A stretch of DNA of 64,000 nt from Actinomycetaceae bacterium (GCA_030532405.1 JAUNLF010000005.1:1-64000), one strand, 5' to 3'; positions 25,840 through 34,932 are shown, counted from the first letter of the stretch. Made by a program: numbers and translations. Notes: generated by a model from the letters alone, not told the origin.

Positions 25840-26811
25840 ATGACACAGACTATGAGTGCGCCGATGCGCGAAGCGAAGCTACCGACCGGCAGGCGCTTGA
25901 TCCCCGAGGTTACGCCGGCTTTAGAAATCGATAATACTTCGAAGTCGTTTGGCTCCACGAGGGCGCTCGATGGTTTCTCGATGAGGGTCATGCCCGGTGA
26001 GGTCATGGCGTTGCTCGGCCCAAACGGGGCGGGAAAAACCACGGCGCTCGACATCGCCCTCGGACTCCAAACTCCGGACAGCGGGTCCACGAACCTGTTC
26101 GGCATGGATGCGCGGCGGGCAATCACGATGGGCTTGGTCGGCGTCGTACAACAAACAGACGGACTGCTCACCGATGTGTCCGTCAAAACCATGCTCGACA
26201 TTGTCGCCTCCACGATGCGCGACAACCAGCCTGTTGAGGCCGTAATGGAAGCCGCGGGAATCACGCACCTGGCAAAACGTAAAGTCCGCAAACTCTCCGG
26301 CGGTGAACGCCAACGCGTCCGCCTCGCCATCGGCCTGTTACCAGACCCGCTCCTGCTGATTTTGGATGAACCAACAACCGGCATGGACGTTAACGCCCGC
26401 GCCGAATTCTGGCAGTTCATCGCCGCGCAAGCCGAAACGGGGCGCGCCGTCCTGTTCGCCACCCACTACCTTGCGGAAGCCCAACAATACGCCAAACGCA
26501 CCCTAATCATGCGGGCCGGCAAAGTCCTAGCCGACGAATCCACCGACGACCTACGACGCAAGTACGCCGGATCGCAACTACGCATCTTCCACGAGGGCGA
26601 CGCCGCCGCCGCATTCACACACATGGCGCAAGCCCGCGGCAGTCGCGACTGGCTGATCGAAGCCGACGGCCAGCGCGTCCTCGTAAAAGGCCACGACCTA
26701 GATGACGCCGCCAGGGCGGCCCTAAACCTACCGGGCGCACACGACCTGGAACTGCGGGAATCAAGCCTAGAAGAAGCATACGTAAGGCTAGTAGGCGAGG
26801 AAGGAAACTGA
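25840..26811 (+). CDS. ABC exporter ATP-binding protein (ABC-2 / DrrA type)
   Basis: The 323-residue ATPase has Walker A LLGPNGAGKTT, signature KLSGGERQRVRLA, Walker B LLILDEPTTGMD and the histidine of FATHYLAEA. The C-terminal about 100 residues match the regulatory tail of DrrA-like ATPases. With the permease one base downstream it forms a two-component exporter. The neighbouring kinase and regulator genes give an arrangement like Bacillus YvfR-YvfS-YvfT-YvfU and the linearmycin-resistance systems, so a role in export of or resistance to a membrane-active compound is a reasonable inference. Confidence 0.88.
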   Translation: MTQTMSAPMREAKLPTGRRLIPEVTPALEIDNTSKSFGSTRALDGFSMRVMPGEVMALLGPNGAGKTTALDIALGLQTPDSGSTNLFGMDARRAITMGLVGVVQQTDGLLTDVSVKTMLDIVASTMRDNQPVEAVMEAAGITHLAKRKVRKLSGGERQRVRLAIGLLPDPLLLILDEPTTGMDVNARAEFWQFIAAQAETGRAVLFATHYLAEAQQYAKRTLIMRAGKVLADESTDDLRRKYAGSQLRIFHEGDAAAAFTHMAQARGSRDWLIEADGQRVLVKGHDLDDAARAALNLPGAHDLELRESSLEEAYVRLVGEEGN

Positions 26812-26812
26812 C

Positions 26813-27604
26813 ATGACCACGGTAACCACAGCGCGGCCACTCTCACAGCGCACACCCACCCCACCAATCCACGGGTTCTGGCCAGTCACCTTCAAGAACG
26901 TCATAATCGCAATGACCAACCCGTGGAACCTCGTGTTCACAATCGGCCTGCCCGTCATGATCTACCTAATCTTCGGAACCATCGAAATGGCCGAACAGCC
27001 CCTAGAACACGGCAACGTCGCGGCAGCCGTACTCGTCTCAATGGCGCAATACGCAACCGTCATGGCAATCTCAATGCTCACCGCAGAGATCGCAATCGAA
27101 AGCTCAAAAGGCTGGACGCGCACAATGGCACTCACACCCCTCGGCGTGCGAGCCTACATGTTCGCGAAAGTACTAATCTCCGTGATCGTTGGCATCATCG
27201 TTCTAATACTCATCTTCACCATCGGACACGCCACAGGTTCACAAATGGACTTCCCCACCTGGGTAACAACATTCGGCCTGATCGTCATCCTCTCAGTAGT
27301 ACCCGCACTGCTCGGCCTAGTTGTCGCAGCAATGGTCGGCGGTGAACAGGCATACGGCGTGCTCGGCGGTTCCGTCGCCCTACTCGGATTCCTATCCGGA
27401 ATGTTCGTACCACTAGACCAACTCAACGAATTCTTCCAAACCTTCGCCAAATTCACCCCACTATGGGGCATGAACCAAATCGCGCTCGGACCCCTCACCG
27501 GATGGACAGAATTCGACCACCTCGCCATCGTCAACGTCCTCGCATGGGTCGCAATCATGGCAGCAGGAGCCGCCGCCCTATCCAAACGCTTCACCAACCG
27601 ATAA
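26813..27604 (+). CDS. ABC-2 type exporter permease
   Basis: The 263-residue protein has about six membrane helices, the first at about 35-55, preceded by a short soluble N-terminus. Its start is one base after the ATPase stop, so the two subunits are translated together. SGMFVPLDQLNEFFQTFAKF resembles the conserved loop of ABC-2 permeases before the last helices. The coding strand is rich in A and C. The exported compound is unknown. Confidence 0.85.
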   Translation: MTTVTTARPLSQRTPTPPIHGFWPVTFKNVIIAMTNPWNLVFTIGLPVMIYLIFGTIEMAEQPLEHGNVAAAVLVSMAQYATVMAISMLTAEIAIESSKGWTRTMALTPLGVRAYMFAKVLISVIVGIIVLILIFTIGHATGSQMDFPTWVTTFGLIVILSVVPALLGLVVAAMVGGEQAYGVLGGSVALLGFLSGMFVPLDQLNEFFQTFAKFTPLWGMNQIALGPLTGWTEFDHLAIVNVLAWVAIMAAGAAALSKRFTNR

Positions 27605-27614
27605 ATAAAATAGT

Positions 27615-27640
27615 ATGAGGGCGTGCCAGCCCGCCCTCAT
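27615..27640 (+). terminator. Hairpin of paired GAGGGCG motifs after the exporter genes
   Basis: ATGAGGGCG (27615-27623) and CGCCCTCAT (27632-27640) form a perfect 9-bp stem around an eight-base loop. It may be a partial terminator between the exporter and the kinase gene. No T run follows. Confidence 0.5.
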
Positions 27641-27660
27641 GAACTATCCAGGAGACCCAC

Positions 27661-29004
27661 GTGACCTCGGAACTCAAAGAGCGCATCTGGAAAGAGCGCC
27701 TACTATCCCTGGCATTCGCGGCACCATTCCTAGTATTCGTCGTGCCCGGCATCTACGCAGGATTCTCCAACTTTCCAAACCAACGCGCAGTCATCTTCAC
27801 AATCCTGGAAGTCATATTCGTCCTAAACTACATAGCCGTATGGCCACTAAACGACCCCGCACCAGTCAGGCAACACTTCACAAAAACCTACCTAATATCC
27901 ATCGGCACACTATGGGCGCTAATCACAGTATTACTGCTGTTTCACGACTACGTCACCGTGTTTAACATCGTGTATTTAGGGCCCGCAATAGTCTTCCTCA
28001 CCCCGCGAAAATACCTCACACCCACCGTCATCACATACGTGGCATACTCGGGCCTAGGAATCGCGGGAGTCTACCTCCTCGGCAGCAGCACCCGCGAAAC
28101 CGTCTTAACCGCGGGCGGAGTCATAACGATGAGCCTCGTCGTCGTCACCCTTGCACGCGGCCAAATGGACCGCGAACGCCAAAGCGAAATCGAACAGATC
28201 CGCGCCAAAAACCTGTCCGTAGAAGAAGAACGCAACCGCATGGCATCCGACCTCCACGACGTACTAGGACAAACACTCACCGCAATCAACACGATCTCAC
28301 AACTATCCGCAAAACTACTCGAACGCGGACAAGTCGATCAGGCTCGTGAAACCCAAGAACAAATCGCACAACTATCCCGCGAAGCCCTACAACAAATGCG
28401 CGCCGTCGTACACTCACGCCAGACGCTCTCCATCTCCGAAGAACTCGACCGCGCCTACCAACTCTTGACCGCCGCAAACATATCCGTATCAACCTCAGTC
28501 GAAGTACACCGCCTACCCGACCACGTCGAAGACGCCGCCGCACACGTCATCCGCGAAGGGGCAGCCAACATAGTCCACCACTCACTCGCCAGCCACTGTC
28601 AAATCACAGTTTCCAAAGAAGGCGTACGCATCACCGACGATGGCCGTTACCGCGCCCGAGGGCAAGCCAACAACCCCAGAGCCCAACAAACCGCCCCCTC
28701 GAATACAACCGCAAACCATACGCCTGCCGCAGGCGCACCCGAACAAGGCCCGTCCAAGCGGGCCCCAATCGGACAAACCTCAGCCGATTTCACGCGCCGC
28801 GGACACGGCATAGAAAACCTACAAGCCAGAGTCGAAGGCATCGGCACCGTAACCGCCGGGCCGCTCCCCTCCGGTAACGGTTGGGTCCTACAACTCCACC
28901 TGGACCCCGCGCTCACAACAACACGCCCCACCCCCGACGACGGCGATGACATCGACAACAGGCCAGAACAGCCCGCCCAGCCTGAGCCAGTCATGAGAAA
29001 ATAG
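27661..29004 (+). CDS. DesK/NarX-type sensor histidine kinase with an inserted low-complexity segment
   Basis: The 447-residue kinase has several membrane helices (about 15-165), a HisKA_3 dimerisation domain with phospho-His199 in SDLHDVLGQTL, and a compact HATPase with REGAANIVHH (298-307) and the ATP-binding TDDGR (325-329). Between that motif and GHGIENLQARV (381-391) lies a 50-residue stretch rich in Pro, Ala, Asn and Thr in place of the short usual ATP lid. A Pro/Asp-rich tail follows. GGAG seven bases before the GTG start fits a ribosome binding site. It pairs with the response regulator four bases downstream and probably senses the substrate of the upstream exporter. Confidence 0.86.
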   Translation: MTSELKERIWKERLLSLAFAAPFLVFVVPGIYAGFSNFPNQRAVIFTILEVIFVLNYIAVWPLNDPAPVRQHFTKTYLISIGTLWALITVLLLFHDYVTVFNIVYLGPAIVFLTPRKYLTPTVITYVAYSGLGIAGVYLLGSSTRETVLTAGGVITMSLVVVTLARGQMDRERQSEIEQIRAKNLSVEEERNRMASDLHDVLGQTLTAINTISQLSAKLLERGQVDQARETQEQIAQLSREALQQMRAVVHSRQTLSISEELDRAYQLLTAANISVSTSVEVHRLPDHVEDAAAHVIREGAANIVHHSLASHCQITVSKEGVRITDDGRYRARGQANNPRAQQTAPSNTTANHTPAAGAPEQGPSKRAPIGQTSADFTRRGHGIENLQARVEGIGTVTAGPLPSGNGWVLQLHLDPALTTTRPTPDDGDDIDNRPEQPAQPEPVMRK

Positions 29005-29008
29005 CCCC

Positions 29009-29617
29009 GTGATCCGCATAGCCATAGCCGACGACCAAGCAATGGTCAGAGGCGCACTCGCCGCCCTACTCGCCCTCGAAGACGACATCGAAATCGCAGG
29101 CACCGTCGGCACAGGCACACAAGCCGTTGACCTAGTCAAAACCGACCCACAAATCGACGTCGTACTAATGGACGTCGAAATGCCCGACATGGACGGCCTA
29201 GCCGCATGCGAAAAAATCCGCCAAATACGCCCCCGAACGCGCGTACTAATGGTATCCACCTTCGGACGCCCCGGATACGTACGCAGAGCCTTCAACGCCG
29301 GAGCCTCAGGCTTCGTAGTCAAAGACGCCCCCTCCGACGAACTAGCCAACTACGTGCGCGACGCCGCCCGCGGCCGGCAAGTCATCGACCCCCAACTCGC
29401 CGTCGAATCCCTAACAATCGGACACAACCCCCTAACCGAACGCGAAATCGAAGTACTCCGAGAAGTCGAAAACGGCGGATCCATCGACGACATCGCAAAC
29501 GCACTATTCCTATCAGCAGGCACAGTCCGAAACCACGTGTCCTCAATCCTCGGTAAAACAGGCGCACGCAACCGAGCGGACGCGGCAACAACCGCTCGAC
29601 ACAATGGGTGGCTGTAA
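29009..29617 (+). CDS. NarL/LuxR-family response regulator
   Basis: The receiver domain has IADDQ at the start, the phosphorylated Asp55 in VVLMDVEMPD and the lysine of FVVKDAPSDEL. A LuxR-type helix-turn-helix follows (LTEREIEVLREVENG, then SAGTVRNHVSSILGKTGARNR). The 202-residue length is standard. The GTG start has only a weak ribosome binding site, consistent with coupling to the kinase gene four bases upstream. It likely activates the exporter operon. Confidence 0.9.
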   Translation: MIRIAIADDQAMVRGALAALLALEDDIEIAGTVGTGTQAVDLVKTDPQIDVVLMDVEMPDMDGLAACEKIRQIRPRTRVLMVSTFGRPGYVRRAFNAGASGFVVKDAPSDELANYVRDAARGRQVIDPQLAVESLTIGHNPLTEREIEVLREVENGGSIDDIANALFLSAGTVRNHVSSILGKTGARNRADAATTARHNGWL

Positions 29618-29630
29618 GCGGGCCGGGCTG

Positions 29631-29636
29631 TACAAT
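29631..29636 (+). promoter_or_regulatory. -10 box for rlmB
   Basis: TACAAT lies 35 bases before the rlmB ATG, outside the preceding gene, suggesting rlmB has its own promoter. No convincing -35 is seen. Confidence 0.4.
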
Positions 29637-29671
29637 AGTCGCCAGTTGTAATCCGAAAAAGGTAGGTAAAC

Positions 29672-30643
29672 ATGCCGGTCGACGGTGGTGCGCGAGGACG
29701 CAAACGGACAGGTAAAGGCGCAACCAAAGGCACAGGCGGCCAACGCCGCCGAGGCCTGCGCGGCAAGGGACCAACCCCCAAAGCAGAAGACCGCGAATAC
29801 CACATCGCATACAAGCGCAAACAAGAACGCGAAGCAGAACTCGCAAAACAACGCCAACGCGAAGCCCACCGCACCCGCACATCCATCAAAATCACAAAAG
29901 ACCACGAACTAATCGTCGGCCGCAACCCCGTCTGGGAAGCCGTCGAATCCGGCATCAACATCATCCGCGTATTCATCGCCGCAGACGCAACCGACACGCG
30001 CGTCGCAAACGTCCTCAAAGCTGCCACACAACAAGGCGCAACCATCGTCGAAGTCACCCGCCGCGACCTCGAAAACGCGTCCGGCGAAACCGCCCACCAA
30101 GGCATCGGCATCGAAGTACCCGAATACGACTACGCCACCGCCACAGACCTCCTAGAAATAGCCGAAGACCAGCTCAAAACTCCCTTAATCATCGCGCTCG
30201 ACCAAGTCACCGACCCCCACAACCTGGGCGCAGTCCTACGCTCGGGAGGCGCTTTTGGTGCCACCGGCGTGCTAATCACCGAACGCCGATCCGCCTCCGT
30301 CAACGCAACCGTTTGGAAGGTCTCCGCCGGGGCGGCAGCCCGCGTGCCCGTCGCGCGCGAAACGAACCTCGTGCAGTCACTACGCGCACTCAAAGAAGCA
30401 GGATGCTTCGTAATCGGCCTCGACGGCAACGGGGACGTAAGCCTACGCGACCTTGAACTAGCAACCGAACCCCTAGTAATCGTCACCGGAGCGGAAGGCA
30501 AAGGGCTGTCCCGCCTCGTGCGCGAAACGTGCGACCAAATCGTATCCATCCCCATCGAATCCGCGGTCGAATCCCTAAACGCCGCGGTCGCCACGGGCAT
30601 CACCCTGTACGAAGTCGCCCAAAAACGCGCTGCCGCTAACTAA
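29672..30643 (+). CDS. rlmB: 23S rRNA (guanosine-2'-O-)-methyltransferase, SpoU/TrmH family
   Basis: RlmB methylates a conserved guanosine in 23S rRNA with SAM. The C-terminal SPOUT domain shows ALDQVTDPHNLGAVLRSG (motif 1), VTGAEGKGLSRL (motif 2) and IPIESAVESLNAAVATGI (motif 3), the knot that binds SAM. Residues 1-75 are a very basic, Lys/Arg/Gln-rich extension common in actinobacterial homologues. AAGGTAGG precedes the ATG. The coding strand has about twice as much C as G in places, like the upstream exporter and two-component genes. Confidence 0.93.
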   Translation: MPVDGGARGRKRTGKGATKGTGGQRRRGLRGKGPTPKAEDREYHIAYKRKQEREAELAKQRQREAHRTRTSIKITKDHELIVGRNPVWEAVESGINIIRVFIAADATDTRVANVLKAATQQGATIVEVTRRDLENASGETAHQGIGIEVPEYDYATATDLLEIAEDQLKTPLIIALDQVTDPHNLGAVLRSGGAFGATGVLITERRSASVNATVWKVSAGAAARVPVARETNLVQSLRALKEAGCFVIGLDGNGDVSLRDLELATEPLVIVTGAEGKGLSRLVRETCDQIVSIPIESAVESLNAAVATGITLYEVAQKRAAAN

Positions 30644-30735
30644 CCGCGCGAGTCGCCAAAATAGTGGCGGCCCCGTCTGGTGCTACGCAGTCGCGCTACA
30701 GGTACCTAAACCGGGACGCCGGTACCGTGCGCCCG

Positions 30736-31572
30736 CTAGATGAACGGGTTGTAGAAGCGGCCGCCGTTAACCCAAATGAGCGCCGCCGCGAGACCCAAAA
30801 GCGCAATCGATGCCACGATCGCCACCCAGTCACGCGTGCGAAGTGGACGAATGGTATACCACGTGCGCCGGTTTGCTTTTCCGAACCCGCGAAGCTCCAT
30901 GGCCGTAGAGATAGTCTCGATGTGCTCCAGCGAAGACAACAACAAGGGCAACAAAATCGACGCACTGTTCTTCACGCGCGTACTAAACGAAACATCGCGA
31001 GACGTGTCCACCCCGCGCGCTTGCTGTGCCTGCGAAATCTCACGGTATTCGCGCTGAACGTCCGGAATGTAACGCAAAGCCAGTGACACCGAGTACGAAA
31101 CCTTGTACGGAATCCCAACCCGATTAAGCGAGGACGCAAACTCCGACGGCGAAGTTGTCACAATAAACAACAGCGCGATCGGCAACACCGCGAAATACTT
31201 CAGTGTCACGTTCAACTGGTAGAAAAGCTGCTCGGCCGTAACCGTGTAACGCGGCGTAATCTGCCAAAGCTGCGTCGTCGTCCCATAAATCTCAGTACCG
31301 TACTGCGGGGCGAACACAAAGATCATGATGTTGTTCAAAATCATCAGGATCAAAATCAGCCACAGCACGACCTTCAGCTTTGCAAGTTCGATCCGCGAAG
31401 ACACCCACAAAAACACGGACACGAAAACCATCAGCACCAAAAACCGCGTGTCGAACCCGAGCATCGCGGCGATCGACGCGGTCACCATCATGATCAGCTT
31501 CGTAGTTCCGGTCAGCGAATGCATGAACGACTTGCGCGGAATGTAGCCCAGTATCGCGGTTCTTTCAGCCAT
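30736..31572 (-). CDS. ecfT: ECF importer transmembrane subunit EcfT
   Basis: EcfT links the substrate-binding S subunit to the ATPases. The protein has about five to six membrane helices and the two Ala-Arg-Gly-type coupling motifs: QAQQARGVD (about 190) and AMELRGFG (about 235). I chose the ATG at 31572, two bases after the ATPase stop, giving 278 residues; the longer frame would overlap the ATPase gene. It is the third gene of an S subunit, double ATPase, EcfT operon. Confidence 0.88.
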   Translation of the reverse strand: MAERTAILGYIPRKSFMHSLTGTTKLIMMVTASIAAMLGFDTRFLVLMVFVSVFLWVSSRIELAKLKVVLWLILILMILNNIMIFVFAPQYGTEIYGTTTQLWQITPRYTVTAEQLFYQLNVTLKYFAVLPIALLFIVTTSPSEFASSLNRVGIPYKVSYSVSLALRYIPDVQREYREISQAQQARGVDTSRDVSFSTRVKNSASILLPLLLSSLEHIETISTAMELRGFGKANRRTWYTIRPLRTRDWVAIVASIALLGLAAALIWVNGGRFYNPFI

Positions 31573-31574
31573 CG

Positions 31575-33413
31575 TTACCGTCCCGTTCCCAAATGATCCG
31601 CGAGGACGTCCTCGCGCCACTGGTTTTCACGCGCAATGAACTGTTCGATGAACGCGGTCGCATCCACGTCACTACCATCAGCTACCCGAAGCGCCAGGTC
31701 GTACAGGGACGTCGTGCGCAGTGATGCGGCGCGCGTCAGTTCAGGGTTGGCCAGCACTGCGGCTGACGACTGCTCGGCAATAATCCGCCCGTCGGACATC
31801 ACCAGCGCCCGGTCGGTATATTCAAGGGCCAGGTGCATGTCGTGCGTGATCAGGATGATCGTGATTCCCGAGTCGTTAAGCGACTTCAAGAACTCCATGA
31901 TCTCGGTGTAGTGCGCCCAGTCTTGCCCCGCGGTCGGTTCATCCAAAATGATGATGTCCGGCGTTGTCACCATGACCGACGCGATTGTCACGCGTTTGCG
32001 TTGCCCGTAAGACAGCGCCGAAATCGGCCACTCCCGGTACGCCCACAGTCCGCACGTTCTAAGGGCCCGCTCGATGCGCGCCTGCTTTTCGTCTTCAGAA
32101 ATTTTTTCGTGTTCGAGGGCGAGCGACACTTCTTCTAAGATGAACGTCTTCGAGATCATCTGGTTCGGGTTTTGTAGCACGAAGCCGATGTTCCGGCCCC
32201 GCCTCGCAATGGGGGTGTCGGTGATGTCTTCCCCGCGCAGTCGCACGCGCCCGGTGTCTGGCTTTTCGAACCCGCAGATGAGTTTGGCGAGCGTGGATTT
32301 CCCCGCCCCGTTGGTGCCGCAAATGGCTACGACTTCGCCTTCGAAAATCCGGGTTGAAACGCCCTTGATGATGTCCACGTCGTTGATGCCGAACTCAATG
32401 TTTTCAAGTTCCAAGATTGGGTTCGCGTCGGGAGGAACCATGCGCGGCTCGCGCGCCCAGCTTGCCAGTTCGGCGCGCGCCGCGGCCGGAATGTGAACGC
32501 TGCCAACAGATTCGGGTTCGTCCTCACTGGCCACATCGTGGCCCGCCATACGCAGGGCCGTGACGTAAAGGGGTTCGCGAATGCCGTGCTCGGTTAGAAC
32601 GCGGGAGGCAATGATTTCGTTTGGCGTACCATCGGCGACGATCCGCCCTCGGTCCACAACAATGATCCGATCGACTTTGCAGTGAAGCACGTCTTCGAGG
32701 CGGTGCTCAATGATGATGATCGTCGCGTCGCCGGCCGCACGCTTGTGCAGAGCGTCAATCGTTTCAATCGCCTGCTGCCCAGAAGCCGGGTCGAGGGATG
32801 CAAGCGGCTCGTCGAACAGCAGAATCTGCACGTCGTCAACCAGGACGCCCGCCATGGAGACGCGCTGCTTTTGCCCACCCGACAAATCCTGCGGAGCCGC
32901 CTGCAAACGGTCTTCAATGTTCACAACCGCCGCGGCCTTCGCAACGCGCGCATGCATTTCGTCATGTTCAATTTGATCATTTTCGAGGGCGAACGCGATG
33001 TCCTCGGCAACACTCAGGCCAATGAACTGGCCGTCGGGGTCTTGCAAAACGGTGCCGACGATCTTCGAAGTCTCATGCAGTGGCGTCGTGGTCGGGTCGA
33101 TGCCGCCCACGCGCACTGTCCCGGAAAACTCGCCGGGGAAACGGTAGGGGATGAGCCCGTTGATCACGTTAGCGATCGTTGATTTACCCGAACCCGACTG
33201 GCCGACGATCGCTACCTTCTCGCCGCGGTTAATCGTGAGGTTAACGTCGTGCAGGGTCGGCTTGGATTGGGCGCGATATTGGAATGTGAAGTCGTGAAAC
33301 TCGATGATCGGCTCAATTTTGGCATCACCACCGGAGCGGGCGCGAACACCATTGGTGACGCCGCCCGCGCCCTCGGTGTCCGCTCCCGCTCCGTTTTGGC
33401 GATGCTCGGTCAC
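31575..33413 (-). CDS. ECF importer ATPase, two fused ABC domains (EcfA-EcfA')
   Basis: The two nucleotide-binding domains of the energy-coupling module are on one chain. Domain 1 has Walker A GQSGSGKST, signature DLSGGQKQR and Walker B LLFDEPLASLD. Domain 2 has GTNGAGKST, ALSYGQRKR (a slightly altered signature with Tyr for Gly) and IILDEPTAGQD. The GTG at 33413, eight bases after the S-subunit stop with AAGGA upstream, is the likely start, giving 612 residues; an ATG at 33473 lies inside the S-subunit gene. Fusion of the ATPases is common in actinobacteria. Confidence 0.9.
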   Translation of the reverse strand: MTEHRQNGAGADTEGAGGVTNGVRARSGGDAKIEPIIEFHDFTFQYRAQSKPTLHDVNLTINRGEKVAIVGQSGSGKSTIANVINGLIPYRFPGEFSGTVRVGGIDPTTTPLHETSKIVGTVLQDPDGQFIGLSVAEDIAFALENDQIEHDEMHARVAKAAAVVNIEDRLQAAPQDLSGGQKQRVSMAGVLVDDVQILLFDEPLASLDPASGQQAIETIDALHKRAAGDATIIIIEHRLEDVLHCKVDRIIVVDRGRIVADGTPNEIIASRVLTEHGIREPLYVTALRMAGHDVASEDEPESVGSVHIPAAARAELASWAREPRMVPPDANPILELENIEFGINDVDIIKGVSTRIFEGEVVAICGTNGAGKSTLAKLICGFEKPDTGRVRLRGEDITDTPIARRGRNIGFVLQNPNQMISKTFILEEVSLALEHEKISEDEKQARIERALRTCGLWAYREWPISALSYGQRKRVTIASVMVTTPDIIILDEPTAGQDWAHYTEIMEFLKSLNDSGITIILITHDMHLALEYTDRALVMSDGRIIAEQSSAAVLANPELTRAASLRTTSLYDLALRVADGSDVDATAFIEQFIARENQWREDVLADHLGTGR

Positions 33414-33420
33414 GACCCGC

Positions 33421-33972
33421 TTATTCCTTTTCTTGCAGCGAACCCGCGGAAGTGCGGGTCTTCGCGTAGGCAATCACGATCAGCGTGCCGATAATCGCCG
33501 TGGTCAAAACGTTAGAAATACCCGCGACCGCGCCCTGGGTGAATACCTTCGAGGCCGGCTCAGAGTAGATCACGATATCAAGCACCGGCGCGATAACGAT
33601 CCACGCCACCGCGTGTGCAATCACGATCGCCACATTGAACCGTACGAGGCCCGCACGGTCGATCCCGTCCTCTTGCACGCGATCCTTCATCATCATGAAG
33701 CCCATGATGAGGCCCGCGATTGCGGAGGCGACGATCCACGACCACCACGGCCCGTAAGACGTGGCGTCAATCAGGAAGTGGCCGATAAAGCCCATGAGGC
33801 CGGCAACGACCGGGCCGTAAAGCAGGGCGAAAACAGCGATCAAAGCGTACTGCAGGTTGATCGTAGTGTTAGGAACGGGTGTTGGGATTACCGCGAACCG
33901 CCCCAACACGAAAAACAGTGCTGCACCAATACCGGTTGCAACCACCGCGGTTACCGGCGATGTCTTGTTCAT
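33421..33972 (-). CDS. ECF importer S component, UPF0397-like
   Basis: The S component binds the vitamin or other small substrate in the membrane. The 183-residue protein has about five to six helices, and ATGIGAALFFVLGRF, IPTPVPNTTINLQYA, GFIGHFLIDA and IYSEPASKVFTQG are typical of the UPF0397 family, often annotated loosely as a riboflavin-type S component. AAGGAG precedes the ATG. The SAM hydroxide adenosyltransferase gene upstream on the same strand suggests a purine- or methionine-related substrate; that is inference, and the true ligand is not established. Confidence 0.85.
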   Translation of the reverse strand: MNKTSPVTAVVATGIGAALFFVLGRFAVIPTPVPNTTINLQYALIAVFALLYGPVVAGLMGFIGHFLIDATSYGPWWSWIVASAIAGLIMGFMMMKDRVQEDGIDRAGLVRFNVAIVIAHAVAWIVIAPVLDIVIYSEPASKVFTQGAVAGISNVLTTAIIGTLIVIAYAKTRTSAGSLQEKE

Positions 33973-34074
33973 TTTTCTCTCCTTGTACTATGCCTGGTTG
34001 ATGAAGATGGCTGGTGTAGGAACCTGATTTAAGAGGCTGAATCGCTCAGAAGTCAGGTTGATGAAATAGTCGGA

Positions 34075-34932
34075 TTAGGAAACGGGCGCCGCCGACGGTG
34101 GGAACGTGAAGTCAACTTTCCAGTGCACGCCCTGCCCCACGGAGTACGCCTTTGCAAACGACCCGCGATTAATCGCGATCGCCATGTTGTCCAAAGAGTT
34201 CGTATAGATCAGCGCTTCACCCACCGACACGTCGGCAAATGAGCGCGCGTAGCGAAGCGGGGAGGAGTACACGTCCCCGTGATCAGCCCTGATGTGCACT
34301 TGCACGTAGCGTCCAAATTCGACGCCGAGTTGCAAGAACATTTCGCGCGGAATGTTGGTCCACAATGACCCGTACCGCACGTCGTGCGTGTCAATCGTGC
34401 CGAATGCCTGGTCGCCCTCAATGTAGGGCTCCATGACGGGTAGTGTTATCGCGTTTTCGGGGTCGAGGGCGGGGCCGACTTCCTCAAAAGAGATCAGGCC
34501 CGACGCTAGGCGCGCCCCGGTGTAGGAGTAAATGTCGCGTCCGTGGAACGTGTACGACTCGCCGGAGCCAGGCAAGCGGTTAACGGACTCGTCGATTTCG
34601 CGCAGGCCGTCAAGCCCGTACTCGATCGCAATGTGGGTGAGCGTGCCATTATCTGGCGTCACCACGTAGTGCCCGGACTTCGTCTTTGCAACAACCGACA
34701 GGCGACTCGATCCAACACCGGGGTCAACAACCGATACGAAAACTGAGCCTTCCGGCCAATACCCCAGGGTTTGCACCAGTCTGCACGATCCTTCCCACAC
34801 GTCGTACGGGGGAATATTGTGCGTGAGGTCGTGGATCGGCAGACTTGGATCCACCGAATACGCAACCCCGTGCATGGCCGATACCGCGCCGTCGGAATAC
34901 CCGAAGTCGGACTGCAAAATTAGAGGCATCAT
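34075..34932 (-). CDS. S-adenosyl-L-methionine hydroxide adenosyltransferase (DUF62 family)
   Basis: Members of this family hydrolyse SAM to adenosine and methionine; the fluorinase and chlorinase are specialised relatives. The 285-residue protein shows LQSDFGYSDG at the start, HDLTHNIPPYDV, VVDPGVGSSR, TPDNGTL and YTFHGRDIYSY, the conserved substrate blocks. The Asp-Arg-His set used to activate water appears present, and I see no halide-specific insertion, so hydrolysis is expected. The start has CTAGGAG. It leads an ECF importer operon, so its product adenosine, or the importer substrate, may connect them. Confidence 0.88.
   Translation of the reverse strand: MMPLILQSDFGYSDGAVSAMHGVAYSVDPSLPIHDLTHNIPPYDVWEGSCRLVQTLGYWPEGSVFVSVVDPGVGSSRLSVVAKTKSGHYVVTPDNGTLTHIAIEYGLDGLREIDESVNRLPGSGESYTFHGRDIYSYTGARLASGLISFEEVGPALDPENAITLPVMEPYIEGDQAFGTIDTHDVRYGSLWTNIPREMFLQLGVEFGRYVQVHIRADHGDVYSSPLRYARSFADVSVGEALIYTNSLDNMAIAINRGSFAKAYSVGQGVHWKVDFTFPPSAAPVS

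Noticed and set aside
34075-34932. Fluorinase or chlorinase
   Set aside because: No halide-specific insertion is seen and the organism context is not a halometabolite cluster; the hydrolase form is more likely.
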